Assembly (NCBI GenBank): GCA_013054445.1
Contig: JAAMPI010000252.1
Span: 1-47,809, forward strand
DNA length: 47,809 nt
Direction of reading: 5' to 3'
Source: Cudoniella acicularis
Taxonomy: Eukaryota > Ascomycota > Leotiomycetes > Helotiales > Helotiaceae
Of the stretch, positions 1 to 11,273 are shown in pieces; position 1 is the first letter of the stretch, and each line of letters starts with the position of its first letter. The position numbers were made by a program, and so were the translations under genes. The notes beneath the pieces are model-generated. The model did no database searches and had not been told where the DNA came from. It worked only from the letters and a program-made list of their open reading frames with translations.

Positions 1-2511
1 CCCGGGGAATTTCTCGGTCGGCATGTTCACTTTCCTATGGCAGCCCGGGCGCGGTTTGGTTGGTATCCCGGGTCGAATACCGGAGGCCTCCTATGTCTTA
101 CCTCACAGAAGCTCCATTTTGGCAGCTTGCGACGTTTACGGTTACTCCTCCTGGCGTTTATATTAACGTGATATTAATTTAACCCAGAGTTGAGGTTGGA
201 TCTTTTCCAAACCGCGTTGACCAGAGGTAAAATGCGAGAGCATGCAAAGGCAGCGATGCCTGCCGATAATTTGGCGGTGTGAAGCCCGAACCACTGAACC
301 ACTAAAGCCAGTCTGGATTGGGTCTTCAGGTAGGGGCTGGCCTAGACTGTCTGGCCCCTGGATCTGAGGGTTTTCGGAGGCTTGGCCTGCATTGCGTAAG
401 GCCCCCCTGGGAGATCGCTGTCCGGTCTGTGCTGATCGGGGATCTTTTCGCTGTAACCAGTGATACTCCGCAAAATGATAGAACCTGCATCCTGCAGCAA
501 TGCCAGTATGGCCCGAGACACGGATTTCGAGATGTTTTTTCGTACTTCTTTCTTCTCCGCCTTTCGCATTGGATGCCCATGAACGAATTGCAATTGCTAG
601 TCAAAGCCAAAGAGTCGGGCCTTGTTGAATTATTGGTGTTGTCGAATTGTTGTGTCGGTGCGTTTCCCGAGACAATAGACGCCACAAACAAATTGAAGGA
701 CAACCCCGGGCCTTAAGAATGCTGAGCTTTCAGTCTGAACTTTGGTAAGGCATGACCAATGAGGGGGGCTTAAGAACAGGCCCCGTGCACCTGTCAGCAC
801 GACCACGGCGCTGGATCTGCCCTTGGAATTCCAGTTTGCAGCGGCCTTGCTAGAAGAGCTCAGGAACCCGTCGGATTCCGTAATTGAAAGTAATGCAGCC
901 ATCAGCAGCGTCATTCCCGGCAGCTCCTCAGCCCTCTCCTATATCCGCTCTCCTTATTGTGATGCCACGTAAACGGTAAACAGCGGACGCGTCGATATCG
1001 CGATGTCGAGGTGCGGCAGAACAGAATCAGAACAGAATCAGAACAGATCACCACAGCGCAGCGCAGAGATCCTGAAGAGGGCGCACAAGCAAACCCCAAA
1101 CCTCCTTGTCTGGGCAGACGAGCAAAGCAGATCACCACACATCGGCGTTTGTGTCCAAGAGGTTCGGGAGCTACCCGAGCTGCTGGTGTCACAGCACCAC
1201 TGAGCAGCACATCACGCACATGTTGCGCTGAAGAAAGCCATCCCGCATACACCGTGCAGGGTGCAGCAGTCTCCTCCCACCTACTTCCACCTGGTGTCAC
1301 CGTTGACGGCTGCACCCCTCCTCCATCAATTCTCTGCGGCCTACGGTATACGGTCTGCGGTAAACGGTCAGCGTATGGCCAGGACTCAGCAGTATACGGT
1401 CACGGTCGTCTCGGCACGCCTACCGTGCCTTGCCATGGCCCATGGCTCTGTGCAATGATTGCCCCCCCAATGCTCGAGCCCGACGGCAGGGGCCTCGTGT
1501 ATCAAACCAACAGCTGTCCACCGTGCTGCTCTGCCAAATCTAGACTCTGACTCCACCACCTCCGTCAGCCTTGGACGTGGCTGCCGCAGTCCAGCGTGGA
1601 CTTCTGACGGAGCGTCTTTTCCCCTTCTGCAAACTTTTTGAAGGCTTCAAACAGACATCACCTCCTCCCCAGGCCACGGCTGCCCCCTCGTCGAATTGAG
1701 GTCTTCCACCATGCATATATCTGCCGCCTCCGGCATGGCGACTGCGTGACGACTTGCTCCTTGCACGTACAGAATCGTTCTTGGAAACGAGCCTTCTCAG
1801 CCTTCTCTTGGTTCTGTGACTCTGTCAGCAAGCAGTCTCCTCCGTTTTTGTGAATACCCCGACCACCGGTTCTCCCCTAATTGTCTTTGCCCCTGGCATC
1901 CCGCAAGTCGAATCCTGTCCGTATCCACTGTATTATACCAACCCTGGACAACAATCGAATAGAAGCTGCGCATGCTTGTTGATAGCCCTGGTCCGCGGTC
2001 CCCCTCATCACTTGCAGGGCAATCCTTGACTCTTGAACTTCAGAGCCTGCTGGGATTTTGTACGCGAGAGCCAACTGAGAAGGGGAACGATTTTGGACGT
2101 GTGGAAAACTGATTGACTCTTTGACATTTCTTCTATCGATTGGCGTTCTTGTGGATGTTGTGGTTGTGGTTTTTGGTAACGCGGAGGAAGTACTTCAACT
2201 TCATCTTCTCCCATACAGAATCTCAAAATCGCCAACCCACAACCTAGCCGAGTCACTATCAGAGCCTCCCTCGGTTCGAAGAGCTCTGCACTTCGTAACT
2301 TCACCTCCCTTCTTTGTACTGTCAACTGCAGCTACATTCTTTGCTCCGTCGAGCTTCGCTGTCGACGATATATTCCCTCCCTCGACACTTGCTTCTAAAC
2401 ATTACCCTTCGCTACCTCGAGCTATTGATCTTTGAGCCCTGCGCTTTCCAACCGCAACTTGTTCGACAAGCAACGTCTCTGCTTACTATTTTTGCAAACT
2501 GATTCTCCAAG
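1..2511. other. GC-rich non-coding stretch and probable GPCR leader
   Basis: No convincing gene is visible in this 2.5 kb. The reading frames are short, overlap on both strands and match no family I know. A short direct repeat (about 2.8 copies of an 11-bp unit reading CAGAACAGAAT) lies at 1017-1048, and several ACGGT-containing short repeats lie at about 1340-1410. From about 2200 to 2500 the sequence becomes rich in C and T with little G, as is usual in the leaders of strongly expressed filamentous-fungal genes. It probably holds the promoter and a long 5' leader of the receptor gene that starts at 2512. Small upstream ATG frames occur, for example at 2121, but I cannot tell whether they are transcribed. 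Confidence 0.5.
1017..1048. repeat. Short 11-bp direct repeat
   Basis: The unit CAGAACAGAAT occurs almost three times in a row. It is a minor low-complexity tract with no coding context. Confidence 0.8.
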
Positions 2512-4091
2512 ATGAAGGCCGTTGATGTGTCTGCCGCGGACCTCAACAATCTCGCGATTATCGAGAGAGCTGCCTCGTCTTTCTCGCTCGTTGGGATCAC
2601 CTTGATCATCATTACCTACCTGATCTCTCCATCTTTCCACAAGCCCATCAACCGCCTTGTGTTCTACGCGTGCCTAGGTAATATTTTCACCAATATCGCC
2701 ACCGTCATCTCTCGAGATGCGATATACGACAGCTATCAAATATGCCAGTTCCAAGCGGTTCTCATTCAAATGTAAGTCTCCACTGGTACCGTTCGCAGAG
2801 TGAACATATCTAATTCCGTAATTCAGGTTTTTGCCAGCTGATTCTTTCTGGACACTCGCAATGGCTTGCAATGTTTACCTCGCTTTCTATCGATCATATA
2901 CTGGTGCCCAACTTCGTAGACTAGAAGGACTTTATTTCTTTCTCTGTTACGGCATTCCAATGATTCCTGCTATTGTCTTCCGTGTCGTGAGCACTCCATC
3001 GAAGGGTCCTATGTATGGCAATGCAACTCTCTGGTGTTGGATATCAAATGAATGGGACGTTTTCAGGATTGCCGCATTTTACGGCCCAGTCTGGTACGTT
3101 TATCAACCAGCCGTATCTCCATCGTACTGACGTGAATAGGGTTGTTATAATGGTCACCTTAGGCATTTATATTCGAGCTGGCAAATTGATATACGAGAAG
3201 AGAAAGCAATTGCAAGCCTTTAGAGTTCGACGAACCGAGCCAATGCCGGAATTAAGCGATCCATTTCAAAGAGTTGCTGGCTTTGAAATTCAAAGAACTA
3301 CAGATATCTCAGTTAACTACGAGGACGTCGACCCCATAGACTCGGGCGATTCCAGCTTGGCCAGCCCTCGACAGATCCAATACCCTGCTCCTGCAGTACA
3401 ACCGACTAAGACCTTCTCTGTTAAAATCACTAGCTCCCAGCGAAATGGTAGTATCCAATCCTCCTTTGCAGAGAAGAAAAACTCTTCAAGTGAATCTTCC
3501 TCTCCTATATCACCGCGTGCAGGATTCGATACCTTACCGGCTCGCAAACAATCTACGGTCGACAACAGCATGGTTATGTGGTCATACACCAAGGTTGCGC
3601 TTCTCTTCTTCGTCGCATTGATGATCACCTGGATCCCCTCATCTGCCAACCGCCTTTATTCCGTCGTAAATCCCGGTTATATTTGCCTCCCTCTCGAATA
3701 CGCATCAGCTCTTGTGCTCCCTCTACAAGGCTCCTGGAACGCCATCATCTACTTCGTAACTTGCTGGAAGGAATGCGGGGAGCTGTACAACAATATCCGA
3801 CAAGGCAAACCTCTGTCAACAAGTGGAATCAAAGCCATTTTCAATTTCCGTGACATGGATGACAGGGAACATTTCGCCGCCTCGCCAAGAGCGCAGAGAA
3901 CTCCCCGCCACGAAAACTTCTTCCTTGAGGAAGAGGAGGGAAGCATGACGGAACTCCACAGTAATATCAACGCCCGTCGCGATACTAGAGATGCATACAG
4001 CAGTCGTCCTGACACGAAAGATTCCAATCACTCCATCACTAACGACTTTTCCACCGTCGAGCGCACCAACACCAAGGAATCCGCCTCTTGA
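2512..4091 (+). CDS. cAMP-receptor-like G-protein-coupled receptor
   Basis: Three exons (2512-2771, 2827-3093, 3140-4091) give 492 aa. Both introns (55 and 46 bp) have GT/AG ends and keep phase; the second has a CTGAC branch site. Hydrophobic segments fit seven membrane helices: TM1 near residues 20-38 (begins FSLVGITLIII), TM2 about 48-66, TM3 in exon 2, TM4 in LYFFLCYGIPMIP, TM5 across the second splice (FYGPVW then VVIMVTLGIYI), TM6 about 326-345 (VALLFFVALMITWIP) and TM7 about 361-385. A long Ser-rich third intracellular loop (about 200-325) and an acidic, Ser/Thr-rich tail are typical of the fungal class related to Dictyostelium cAMP receptors (GprH/CrlA type). Such receptors act at the plasma membrane upstream of heterotrimeric G proteins in nutrient sensing. 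The start is the first ATG that opens directly into TM1. Nothing looks broken. The ligand is unknown. Confidence 0.85.
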
Positions 4092-5470
4092 ATCAACCTT
4101 CCGAAATGTCTTATTCTCTGGTGTTCTTGGCTTGGATTGGATTTGGTGGTGCATTTAGCGCGGCGTTGGATGGGACGAACGAATTTCGGACTGACGACGG
4201 ATTGATCGATTGGATGACTTTTACGACACGACTTACTGACACCTCTTCGATTCTCGATCGATCTCGATGATCGATCTCTCTTCCTCAGTGTTGAATTATT
4301 GATGCGCATATCATTTGGCAGCCATATCTTGTTTTTTATAATTCGTCTCTTAACTTTCGCGAGGTAGTTTTTACTGATACCCGATGTGTATTTTAGCTGA
4401 GATATAGCACAGCCGATATCTACTGGCATATGATTCCCTTTTATTGTAATTGTGGGGAGTGGGGAGTTGGGAACAATGTGGTGGATGGTGGATGCTGGGT
4501 GGGTGGATAGTGGGTGGATGTTCGAAGAAGTGTAGCAATAGGATACACATACATACAGCAGGAAGCTAAAGCTGAAATGCGCTGCAAAGCTGCAAGAAGC
4601 TGTACATTAAAAAATTCAAATCAAAATTCAATAACTACATACTGCCAACGATACCTTCGCCTTTCCCCATCTGACTCATGTTTTGTAACCTGAAGGCTTG
4701 TCGTAGCTAGCTTAGGTACGTCACCCTTGGCCTTAGCCGGGCGGGAAAAGGGGAGAAAGGCGATCACGTGATGGTCTGAAAATTTCACTGACTTTCGTTG
4801 TAAGTGAATGACTATCAGGGCTTACAAACAACCATTTTGCTTCCCTTTCATTCTTCCAAGCCTCGTCACTTAGGCAAGCCCCAGGTTGTAAGTGTGAGAA
4901 GAAGAAATTCATCACGTGCTGACCTAAAACCACAGGATCCTAGGAGTCAGGTGTCTTCCTAGAAGTTTTCAGGCTTCTTATCTCCTCATGACTTCCTACG
5001 TTCTTTCGCTCTTCTTCTATTTTCTTCGCTTTTGGATTTTGGATTTTGTGGTTGTTATTTGCTCTCTTCCCACCCATGTGCCTTTTTGCAATGCGGACAT
5101 GTCACGTGTAACGTGCTGCTTATTTCTCGATCATCACTTGAGCGTTACAAACTCCGCTTTGGGGTTGAGGAAGGGGTATAAGAAGGGAAGTTGCGGCATG
5201 GGGTTGGGATTCCTTTTCTGCATCTGCATGCGTGTGAGGGAAGTGGAATCTGAGAGAACTTGAGAAGTGAAGTGAAGAGATTTTGTGACTGAAAGAGGTA
5301 AGTAAGGTAAAGAAGTCAGGGTGGGAGGGCTCTTTCTGTTTCTAAGGTAGCTTTGGGGGTAGGTTAACTTTTAAGGGGTATTTTTAGGCGAACGGTGTTT
5401 TTCCCTTTCGAGGAATTTTCTCAACAGGTTCTCCCTTTTCTCTTGTGTCAATTGAAGGTCTCCTTCGGAA
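4092..5470. other. Intergenic region
   Basis: This holds the receptor's 3' flank and sequence upstream of the Argonaute relic. A G-rich, GTGG/GGATGG-repetitive tract lies at about 4450-4520 and CT-rich runs at about 4980-5050. The one longer frame (4988-5263, 91 codons) is hydrophobic and of simple composition, and I do not think it is a gene. The relic's 5' end may lie within 5300-5470 but no start can be fixed. Confidence 0.5.
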
Positions 5471-7182
5471 TTGAAGTTCTCTCTCCTTTCTCGATTCTCA
5501 GCCAAATGCACTCTCTCTTGTTTTTGTCAATATCACTTCACAAGGTCCGAGCAGGATCTCGTTCGCTGCACCAAGTGCCGAATCAACGGCCATGAAACCC
5601 TGTCGTGCAGGGAGCCATGGCCCTTCTGGGAAGGTCAAGAATGCGACTACTGTTACGACGAAGATCACGAGCTTAAAGACTGTCCCGATTTTAATGATCG
5701 CATTCCCACATGCAGAACGTGTGGGCATGACCATCGCACTGAGGCTTGCGTGACCAGGGACACGGAAGTAGTAGGCAATGTTGAGCAGTGGACGAAGTCA
5801 AAGTACGAGGATTACGAGAGTGCAAACGGGCCGCCCCCTATTAGCAGCACAGCCGTTGCGTTCGGTAGACTATCTCTAACTCAGTCCCAACCCTCCTCTT
5901 CTAGAGCAGGAAAAAAGTCTTCTAAGAAGAAGAAGAGGGAGAGGAAGAAGAAGCCATCTTCTCAAGAAACCGCAGCCAACATGGAACCCGTGGAAGATCA
6001 ATCGTCTACCGATCAGTCCAAGCTCCTCCTACGCCAGAGCAGCTGAAGAACGAAGCAAGCGCTCATCTAATTTCTCAACTACAGGACTACAAACAACGCG
6101 AGCTTACGAATTAAGAAGTAGAGAAGAGGAACTGGGCAACTCAAAATCTGGATTTGGAGCCATTTTCGGTCTCGGGAGTACTGGCGAGCGATCATCTCAA
6201 AAAAATCGAAGCAAATCTCTTCAACGTCAAATTTACCGGCAACAAAAATGACGACCCAGACATTCGGAGGTACAGGATTGAACTCGGTCCCATCAAGGCT
6301 ACTGAAGAGAATCTCAGAACCAGAGAGGATGCTATCAATAATCCCGAAAAAGCTCCCCGCTCGCGAGAGACCAGAACAGTTTTGATTAAACAGCTTCTCA
6401 AGCAACGGGAGCCACATGCCACAATATGGATTTCAGACTACTTGACTAACATTATTTCTGTCGGGCTCTTGTACAGAGATTTCCAATCAACTGTGCCGGG
6501 GACAGCCTGGAGCGTTCTCCATGTTCGAACTGGTCTTCCAAATAAGCCAAATCCACTTGTTTAGAGTACTATCGTTTTCGAAGGTCTTCTTAACAAGAAA
6601 AAATAGAAAAAATATGTCGACTCAGACCAGGCAAAGGCCGAAGCCTACTTCCCGGATAAAGACCTCAGAATTCTGAATCTGATTTCTCGGAGTCGTGTGA
6701 ATGTCCGTGACTAGGAAGGCGGTCGTATTGGAAACAAGTTATTTCCAAAAGATCAAGTCGCCAGATACTCCGTTGACTTGCTTTTTACGGTTTTGGACGA
6801 TGCACCAAGCCATATGAATAGCTGGAAGCATGGAAAGTGGCAGCCCCCGACGGACGTAGTATACCAAATCAAGACACGCTTCTTCACGTCTATGCGTCCA
6901 GGGCATGGTCTATTCTTCTCAACGTCAATTCAACAACATCGGCCTTCTATCCAGCTGTTAATTTACAGAAGTGGATCCAAGATCGCTGTAATGGAGCGCT
7001 CAAATACGAGGTGAAGAAGGAGCTTGAAGGTCTGCGTGTCACCTTTGAAGGGGATAACAAATACCCCAGAAAAAAGGGGAAGAAGAGGTACATTAGAAGT
7101 TTCTCAGACGAAGATGTCTTGAATCAAATGTTCAAGCAAGACGACGGAACAATGATTGATGTGCATTCGTGCATGAATGGCG

Positions 7183-7248
7183 GTGAGTGAATCGAGCTTA
7201 GATAGCATTTCCATACGACTACAAACTTTGGCTAATTTTAAAAATTAG
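7183..7248 (+). other. Relic intron in the Argonaute pseudogene
   Basis: GTGAGT donor, GCTAAT branch-like site and TTAG acceptor; 66 bp. Removing it keeps the frame across ...CMNGG and EYEELNGG. Its survival shows that the relic derives from a genomic, intron-bearing gene and not from a retrocopy. Confidence 0.7.
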
Positions 7249-8468
7249 AGTACGAAGAGCTGAATGGAGGAACAAAGATGAACTCGAAAGCCTACTGCAT
7301 CAATTTGGGAGGTTTGATAAAAGATTAACGTTGGTATCCGGCGGACAGATTGCGTAGTGTGGAATGGCAGAATGTGAAGACGCAACTCGATGAACCTTAC
7401 AAGCCAATAATGCTGGAAGTTGCAACTAGGCACCCAAACGCCAACAGGGATCTCACCACCACTTCTGCTTTCGAGCATCTTGGACTCACAGATAGTACCG
7501 ATTTCTACGGGGCAGATTTACAGAGAGTCTAGCATCCTCATTTCATCAAAAACTGACGCAAGACAGGGTTTCAACTTGGCTGTTGATAATAATTTTGTCG
7601 ACTTTCCCCCACGCTCCTTTGACCCTGTCAGACTGCAATATGTGGGAACAAGAACCCAGAAAGGAAAGTCAGTCCAGCAACTTGGAACCTAGAGATTATC
7701 AACACGATCAATAAAGGTTCTGGCTTCCTGGTTGTCAAAACCTTCCCAAATCACATGAACGCTATTGTAATAGGTAAGCAAGTATCATCGCGAAACGATA
7801 AGGCGAAGTTGGAGAGGTTCTGGTATGATTATCTTAAGAAGGCTGTCTCAAATTACGGTCTATCCTTCAAAAAGATAAAAGCAGAGTGTGTCAGTTTCTC
7901 ATCGGATGAGCAGTATTATTAACCACACCTGCATCGGACGATTCTGAAGGGTAAGCTTACAGCGGCGTGGAATAAACTCGGACGGCCGTCATTTGTTTTC
8001 TTACAACTTCCTCCAAAGGAACTGGGTAACAACAAGAAGATTTACGCGGACGTCAAATGGTGGGGTGACTGCGACCATGGTGTTTCTAATGTCTGTCTGA
8101 CATTCGAAAAGCTGACTAGCGCAGTAAAAATTTTCCGCCTGAAAGACGGCACTTTGAAAATGAAGGTGAACTGGACCACGATGGCGAATTGGTGGTAAGT
8201 TCTTTTCTTCTTGAACCTAGCCGCAGATATGTCGATGACATTCAGAAGTCTCAAGATAAATTTTAAGAACGAAGGCACAAATCATGCTATTGGTGGCGTT
8301 TTCCCAATTTTGGCGAGGGTCATGGTAGTTGGAGCCGACGTTACACATCCATCAAGAGACGCAGGAAATACGTGTCCCTCAATGGGGGGCATCGTGGCTA
8401 CTTGGGACGCGAATTATGCCCAATATCTTGCCTCTGCCAGGCTGCAGGCTAATAAAACGGAGGTTGGT

Positions 8469-8519
8469 GTATTTGTTGAGGTTTTTAACGCTCAGAAGAA
8501 ATATTGACTTTCGTAATAG
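8469..8519 (+). other. Relic intron in the PIWI region
   Basis: GTATTT donor, TTGAC branch-like site and ATAG acceptor; 51 bp, phase 0. It joins ...QANKTEVG to HIADLKGMM, which fits the expected PIWI order. The stops inside this stretch are therefore intronic and not lesions. Confidence 0.65.
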
Positions 8520-9342
8520 CACATAGCTGATCTCAAAGGCATGATGATTGAACGCATTAACACTTACCGCCAGCTCAGGGGAGAGTATCCGAAGCACATT
8601 ACCGCGATGGGGTTAGCGAAAGCCAATTCGGACAGGTGAAAGCCAAGGAACCCCCCCAGATCAAGAACGCTTGCATTGCTGTCCAAGGTACCGAACAAGG
8701 TGCGGGGTGGGCGATGCCATCGCTTACCTTCTTGATTGTCGGCAAGAGGCATCACGCTCGCTTCTATCCAGATTTAGCTTCCCAGATGAGAGGAAATGTT
8801 CCTTCCGGCACCGTTGTGGAGACCAGAGTTGTGGCGCCAAAACAATTCAACTTCTATCTTCAAAGCTGCGACAGTCTCCTTGGTACAGCACGATCAAGCC
8901 ACTACGTTGTGGTTGAAAATGGAAGTTCATACAGTGCCAAAGACTTGCAGGATGTAGTAAGTACCATTATTTCATACCAATTTACCCAATCCCCGTATTC
9001 TTCTCTCCGAGTTGGGAATATGGAAAGCCCAATTATACTAACGCAAGGTTCGGAGCAGACAGACCAAGTGTGCTTCATAGGCTCCCGCGCCCTCCATGGC
9101 TTTCAGTCTGCACTCCAGCTCGCTATGCGGATATTCTCTGTGATAGGTTGAGGATGTACATGAAACAGGCCCTTAATAAAGTCAGACCTGATGAGCAGCC
9201 TCTGATACAAAAGCCGGCTGAAGGAACAGATCCAGTGCGCTATTACGAGCGACAGAATATGGTTTGGGGGGAGGGCCGGGTAGATGCTGCGCGGAAAAAT
9301 CCTTGGCACCCTAATGTTGACAACATCATGTTTTATCTATGA

Positions 9343-10469
9343 TTTCTTTTGAGAAGTATGTTTGGACTGTTGTCTGAGTTTTTGGATGGTAGGTTCTAGC
9401 TGGCGTTTCTAAGTTTCTTCTGTTCTGATCTTTTTGGGGAAAGGTAGCCTGCGAGTGTGATCGAGAGTTTTGGCTTTCGCAAGAGTTGTTCCTCTGCGTA
9501 TGCGTTGCTTACTTTGCTGATTTCTGGCTCTGTATATTTTCTGGTATGACCTGGGTTGCGTGAAAGTTTTCAAGTGTATTTGGTGCGATGATTTGTTGAG
9601 TTTCTACTGGCGTTTTGGATTTTTTCTGCGTGCCTTAAAATTTGGACTATTTTCCAACCAAAACAACTATCTGAAATTTCTACGGTGCTGAACGGTTCTT
9701 GCAAGGTCTTAATGCCGATATTTTAAAGAGATATGAGGAAGTTCCTCAACACAGGTGCACAAGTGCATTGCAAAAAATGGTCTGCAAGTCACTAGCATAA
9801 CTTACTGACCTTGGGAAAAAATTGTCTTCTATTTCTTTAAAGTATAGTTTTCCAACGAGTCTAGCCTCCTATGGGATCTTAAATTATATTTGCCTCATTC
9901 AATTGCCTGTTCTTACCAGCATGTATAGAAATAGCTGACCATCAAATAACGAAAGTAGTGAGTCCAACTCAGTAAGCGAGGAAAATAGGGGTCACTGGGC
10001 GGGTACGAAGTATTTCTGCAGCCTGCACGAAGTAACCCACTCATTATTGCGCGCGCGAATTCAAACTGGGTTTGAACTCTCGTAAGGATATTAGGCGGCT
10101 TTGTTGTTCTTAGTACTATCGAGATACTCAAGAAGTTTTGGTGTTGTTGCTCACTGACTTACAGGGACCGAGGCGCTAGAACTTAGCGACCTTGTCAATA
10201 CAGGGATCCAAGCGCTGCATTTTGTGCGAAAATAGTCGGACGGACATTTACGTCGCATTTACCAACCAGTAGGGTGAATGGGATCAAATTATTTTTTAAT
10301 GAATAGAGCAACACAACCTTTCGCTCCATGATTATAAACAAATTGAAAACGTAATCGTCATGTGGTAAATATTAGGTGCTGGGGTGGGCCTCAACCGCTG
10401 GGGCATAGGAAGGGCTCGCTGAATTTCGGAGGTAGACTCGCTGTAAATTAGTGTGGTGGGTTTAAATTA
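9343..10469. other. Intergenic region
   Basis: The 3' flank of the Argonaute relic. I see no coding frame longer than about 70 codons and no recognisable RNA gene. The part just left of 10469 runs up to the inverted-repeat element. Confidence 0.5.
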
Positions 10470-10550
10470 CAGCAGCTCATTGTGTACACTTGGTCGCCGT
10501 ATAAGCCTGAAGCCTGAAGTCGGGAGTTGGGGGTCGTCGAGTCAGGGGCC
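10470..10550 (+). repeat. Left terminal inverted repeat
   Basis: Pairs with 10963-11032 on the opposite strand. The best-matching blocks are CAGCAGCTCA at the tip, TTGGTCGCCG about 20 bp in, and a GTCGGGAG...GGGGGTC block further in. Confidence 0.75.
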
Positions 10551-10722
10551 GGAAAACTATTATTATTTTCGCTAAGTTAGTCTATTTAATACTAATATTA
10601 TCTTATTTAAGTAAGCTTTAAATTCTTTAGTTTAATTTTAATTATTTAGAGTATATTAGAAAATATAAATCCCTTTTTAATAAGAAAATAAATAGGAAGT
10701 ATTATTTAGAAGATTGGAGTTA

Positions 10723-10787
10723 TAGCCTAATAAGTAAGGCATTAACTATATCGCGCGAAAAAGGCACTAGGCTAGGGGTTCAGTCGC
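10723..10787 (+). other. tRNA-like A-box/B-box pair inside the element
   Basis: TAGCCTAATAAGTAAGG (10723-10739) resembles a tRNA D-arm or pol III A box. GGTTCAGTCGC (10777-10787) resembles a B box about 38 nt further on. The surrounding bases do not fold into a convincing tRNA, so this is at most a tRNA-derived fragment or a chance likeness. Confidence 0.25.
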
Positions 10788-10804
10788 GGATTACGCTAAA
10801 GGTA

Positions 10805-10882
10805 ACTGAGTACACTGAAGGCAGGCCGCTGGGTACGCTGAAGGCTACTGAGTGCGCTGAAGAGCAGTCGCTGGGTATAGCC
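10805..10882 (+). repeat. Two-copy ~40-bp tandem repeat
   Basis: Copy 1 (10805-10846) and copy 2 (10847-10882) both start ACTGAGT, continue with a CTGAAG core and contain CGCTGGGTA. Copy 2 is a few bases shorter. The repeat lies in the right half of the inverted-repeat element. Confidence 0.65.
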
Positions 10883-10962
10883 AATCGATATTTATAAAGT
10901 GACCTCGAATCGTACCTAAATAATATAGAGAGGTAGGTCATTTTAGAAATTTTAAATTGGGG

Positions 10963-11032
10963 CTTGACTCGCAGACTTCAGACCCCCGACTCCTGATTTG
11001 TGCGGCGACCAAGATTACCCAGTGAGCTGCCG
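10963..11032 (-). repeat. Right terminal inverted repeat
   Basis: Reverse complement begins CGGCAGCTCACTGGGTA, then CTTGGTCGCCG and GGAGTCGGGGGTC. It has diverged from the left copy by several substitutions and small gaps. Confidence 0.75.
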
Positions 11033-11273
11033 TATTAAATATAGTTTGCCCTAAGCGATGAAAAGGGGGGAAAGGTTACGTAAGCAAACGCCAAGATGGC
11101 CCGCACCCCGGCAAATACGGATTTCGCACTTCGCACCACCCGCTTCATCATCACGAAGCAACGCAATGAAAAGCTCCAAAAACCCCCAAGTATCCCCAAT
11201 TGCTTTACCTGTAACATACAGCACTAACATCCAACTCCTGTTGAACATCGAAAACCCTTTACCCCAATTCACG

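Larger units (their letters stand above)
5471..9342 (+). pseudogene. Decayed Argonaute gene with three N-terminal CCHC zinc knuckles
   Basis: The remains of one gene run through all three frames. Three knuckles come first: CX2CX4HX4C from 5567, CX2CX4HX4C from 5642 and CX2CX3HX4C from 5711; a Lys-rich linker follows. Argonaute regions follow in order: N domain (about 6140-6560), linker/PAZ (6780-7530), MID (7683-8000; contains TWNLE and TFPNHMNAIVIG) and PIWI (8000-9342). PIWI retains VGADVTHPS (first catalytic Asp, 8337-8339), YRDGVSESQFG (second Asp, 8606-8608) and ARYADILCDR (Asp at the fourth catalytic position), and ends NPWHPNVDNIMFYL. Introns can still be seen at 7183-7248, 8469-8519 and near 8957-9047. 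In-frame stops fall at 6112, 6562, 6604, 6712, 7326 and 7920. Frame changes fall near 6022, 6900, 7525, 7673, 8110-8230, 8598 and 9100. Argonautes bind small RNAs in silencing; this copy cannot make a full protein. Zinc knuckles fused to Argonaute are unusual to my knowledge. Confidence 0.88.
10470..11032. mobile_element. Non-autonomous terminal-inverted-repeat element (MITE-like), TA target site
   Basis: The ends are imperfect inverted repeats of about 70-80 bp. The left end reads CAGCAGCTCATTG... with TTGGTCGCCG inside. The reverse complement of the right end reads CGGCAGCTCACTG... with the same TTGGTCGCCG. Both also carry related GTCGG...GGGGGTC segments. A TA dinucleotide flanks each end (10468-10469 and 11033-11034), as expected for Tc1/mariner-superfamily elements, which include the fungal Fot1/pogo types. 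The 563-bp interior has no transposase frame. Its left half is very AT-rich (10560-10720) and its right half carries a ~40-bp tandem repeat. It is best read as a defective element mobilised in trans. The family assignment rests only on the TA site and on recalled Fot-like ends. Confidence 0.75.

Noticed and set aside
318..716. 132-codon plus frame near the window start.
   Set aside because: Overlaps similarly long minus frames, has no domain or splice context and lies in GC-rich sequence where long chance frames are common.
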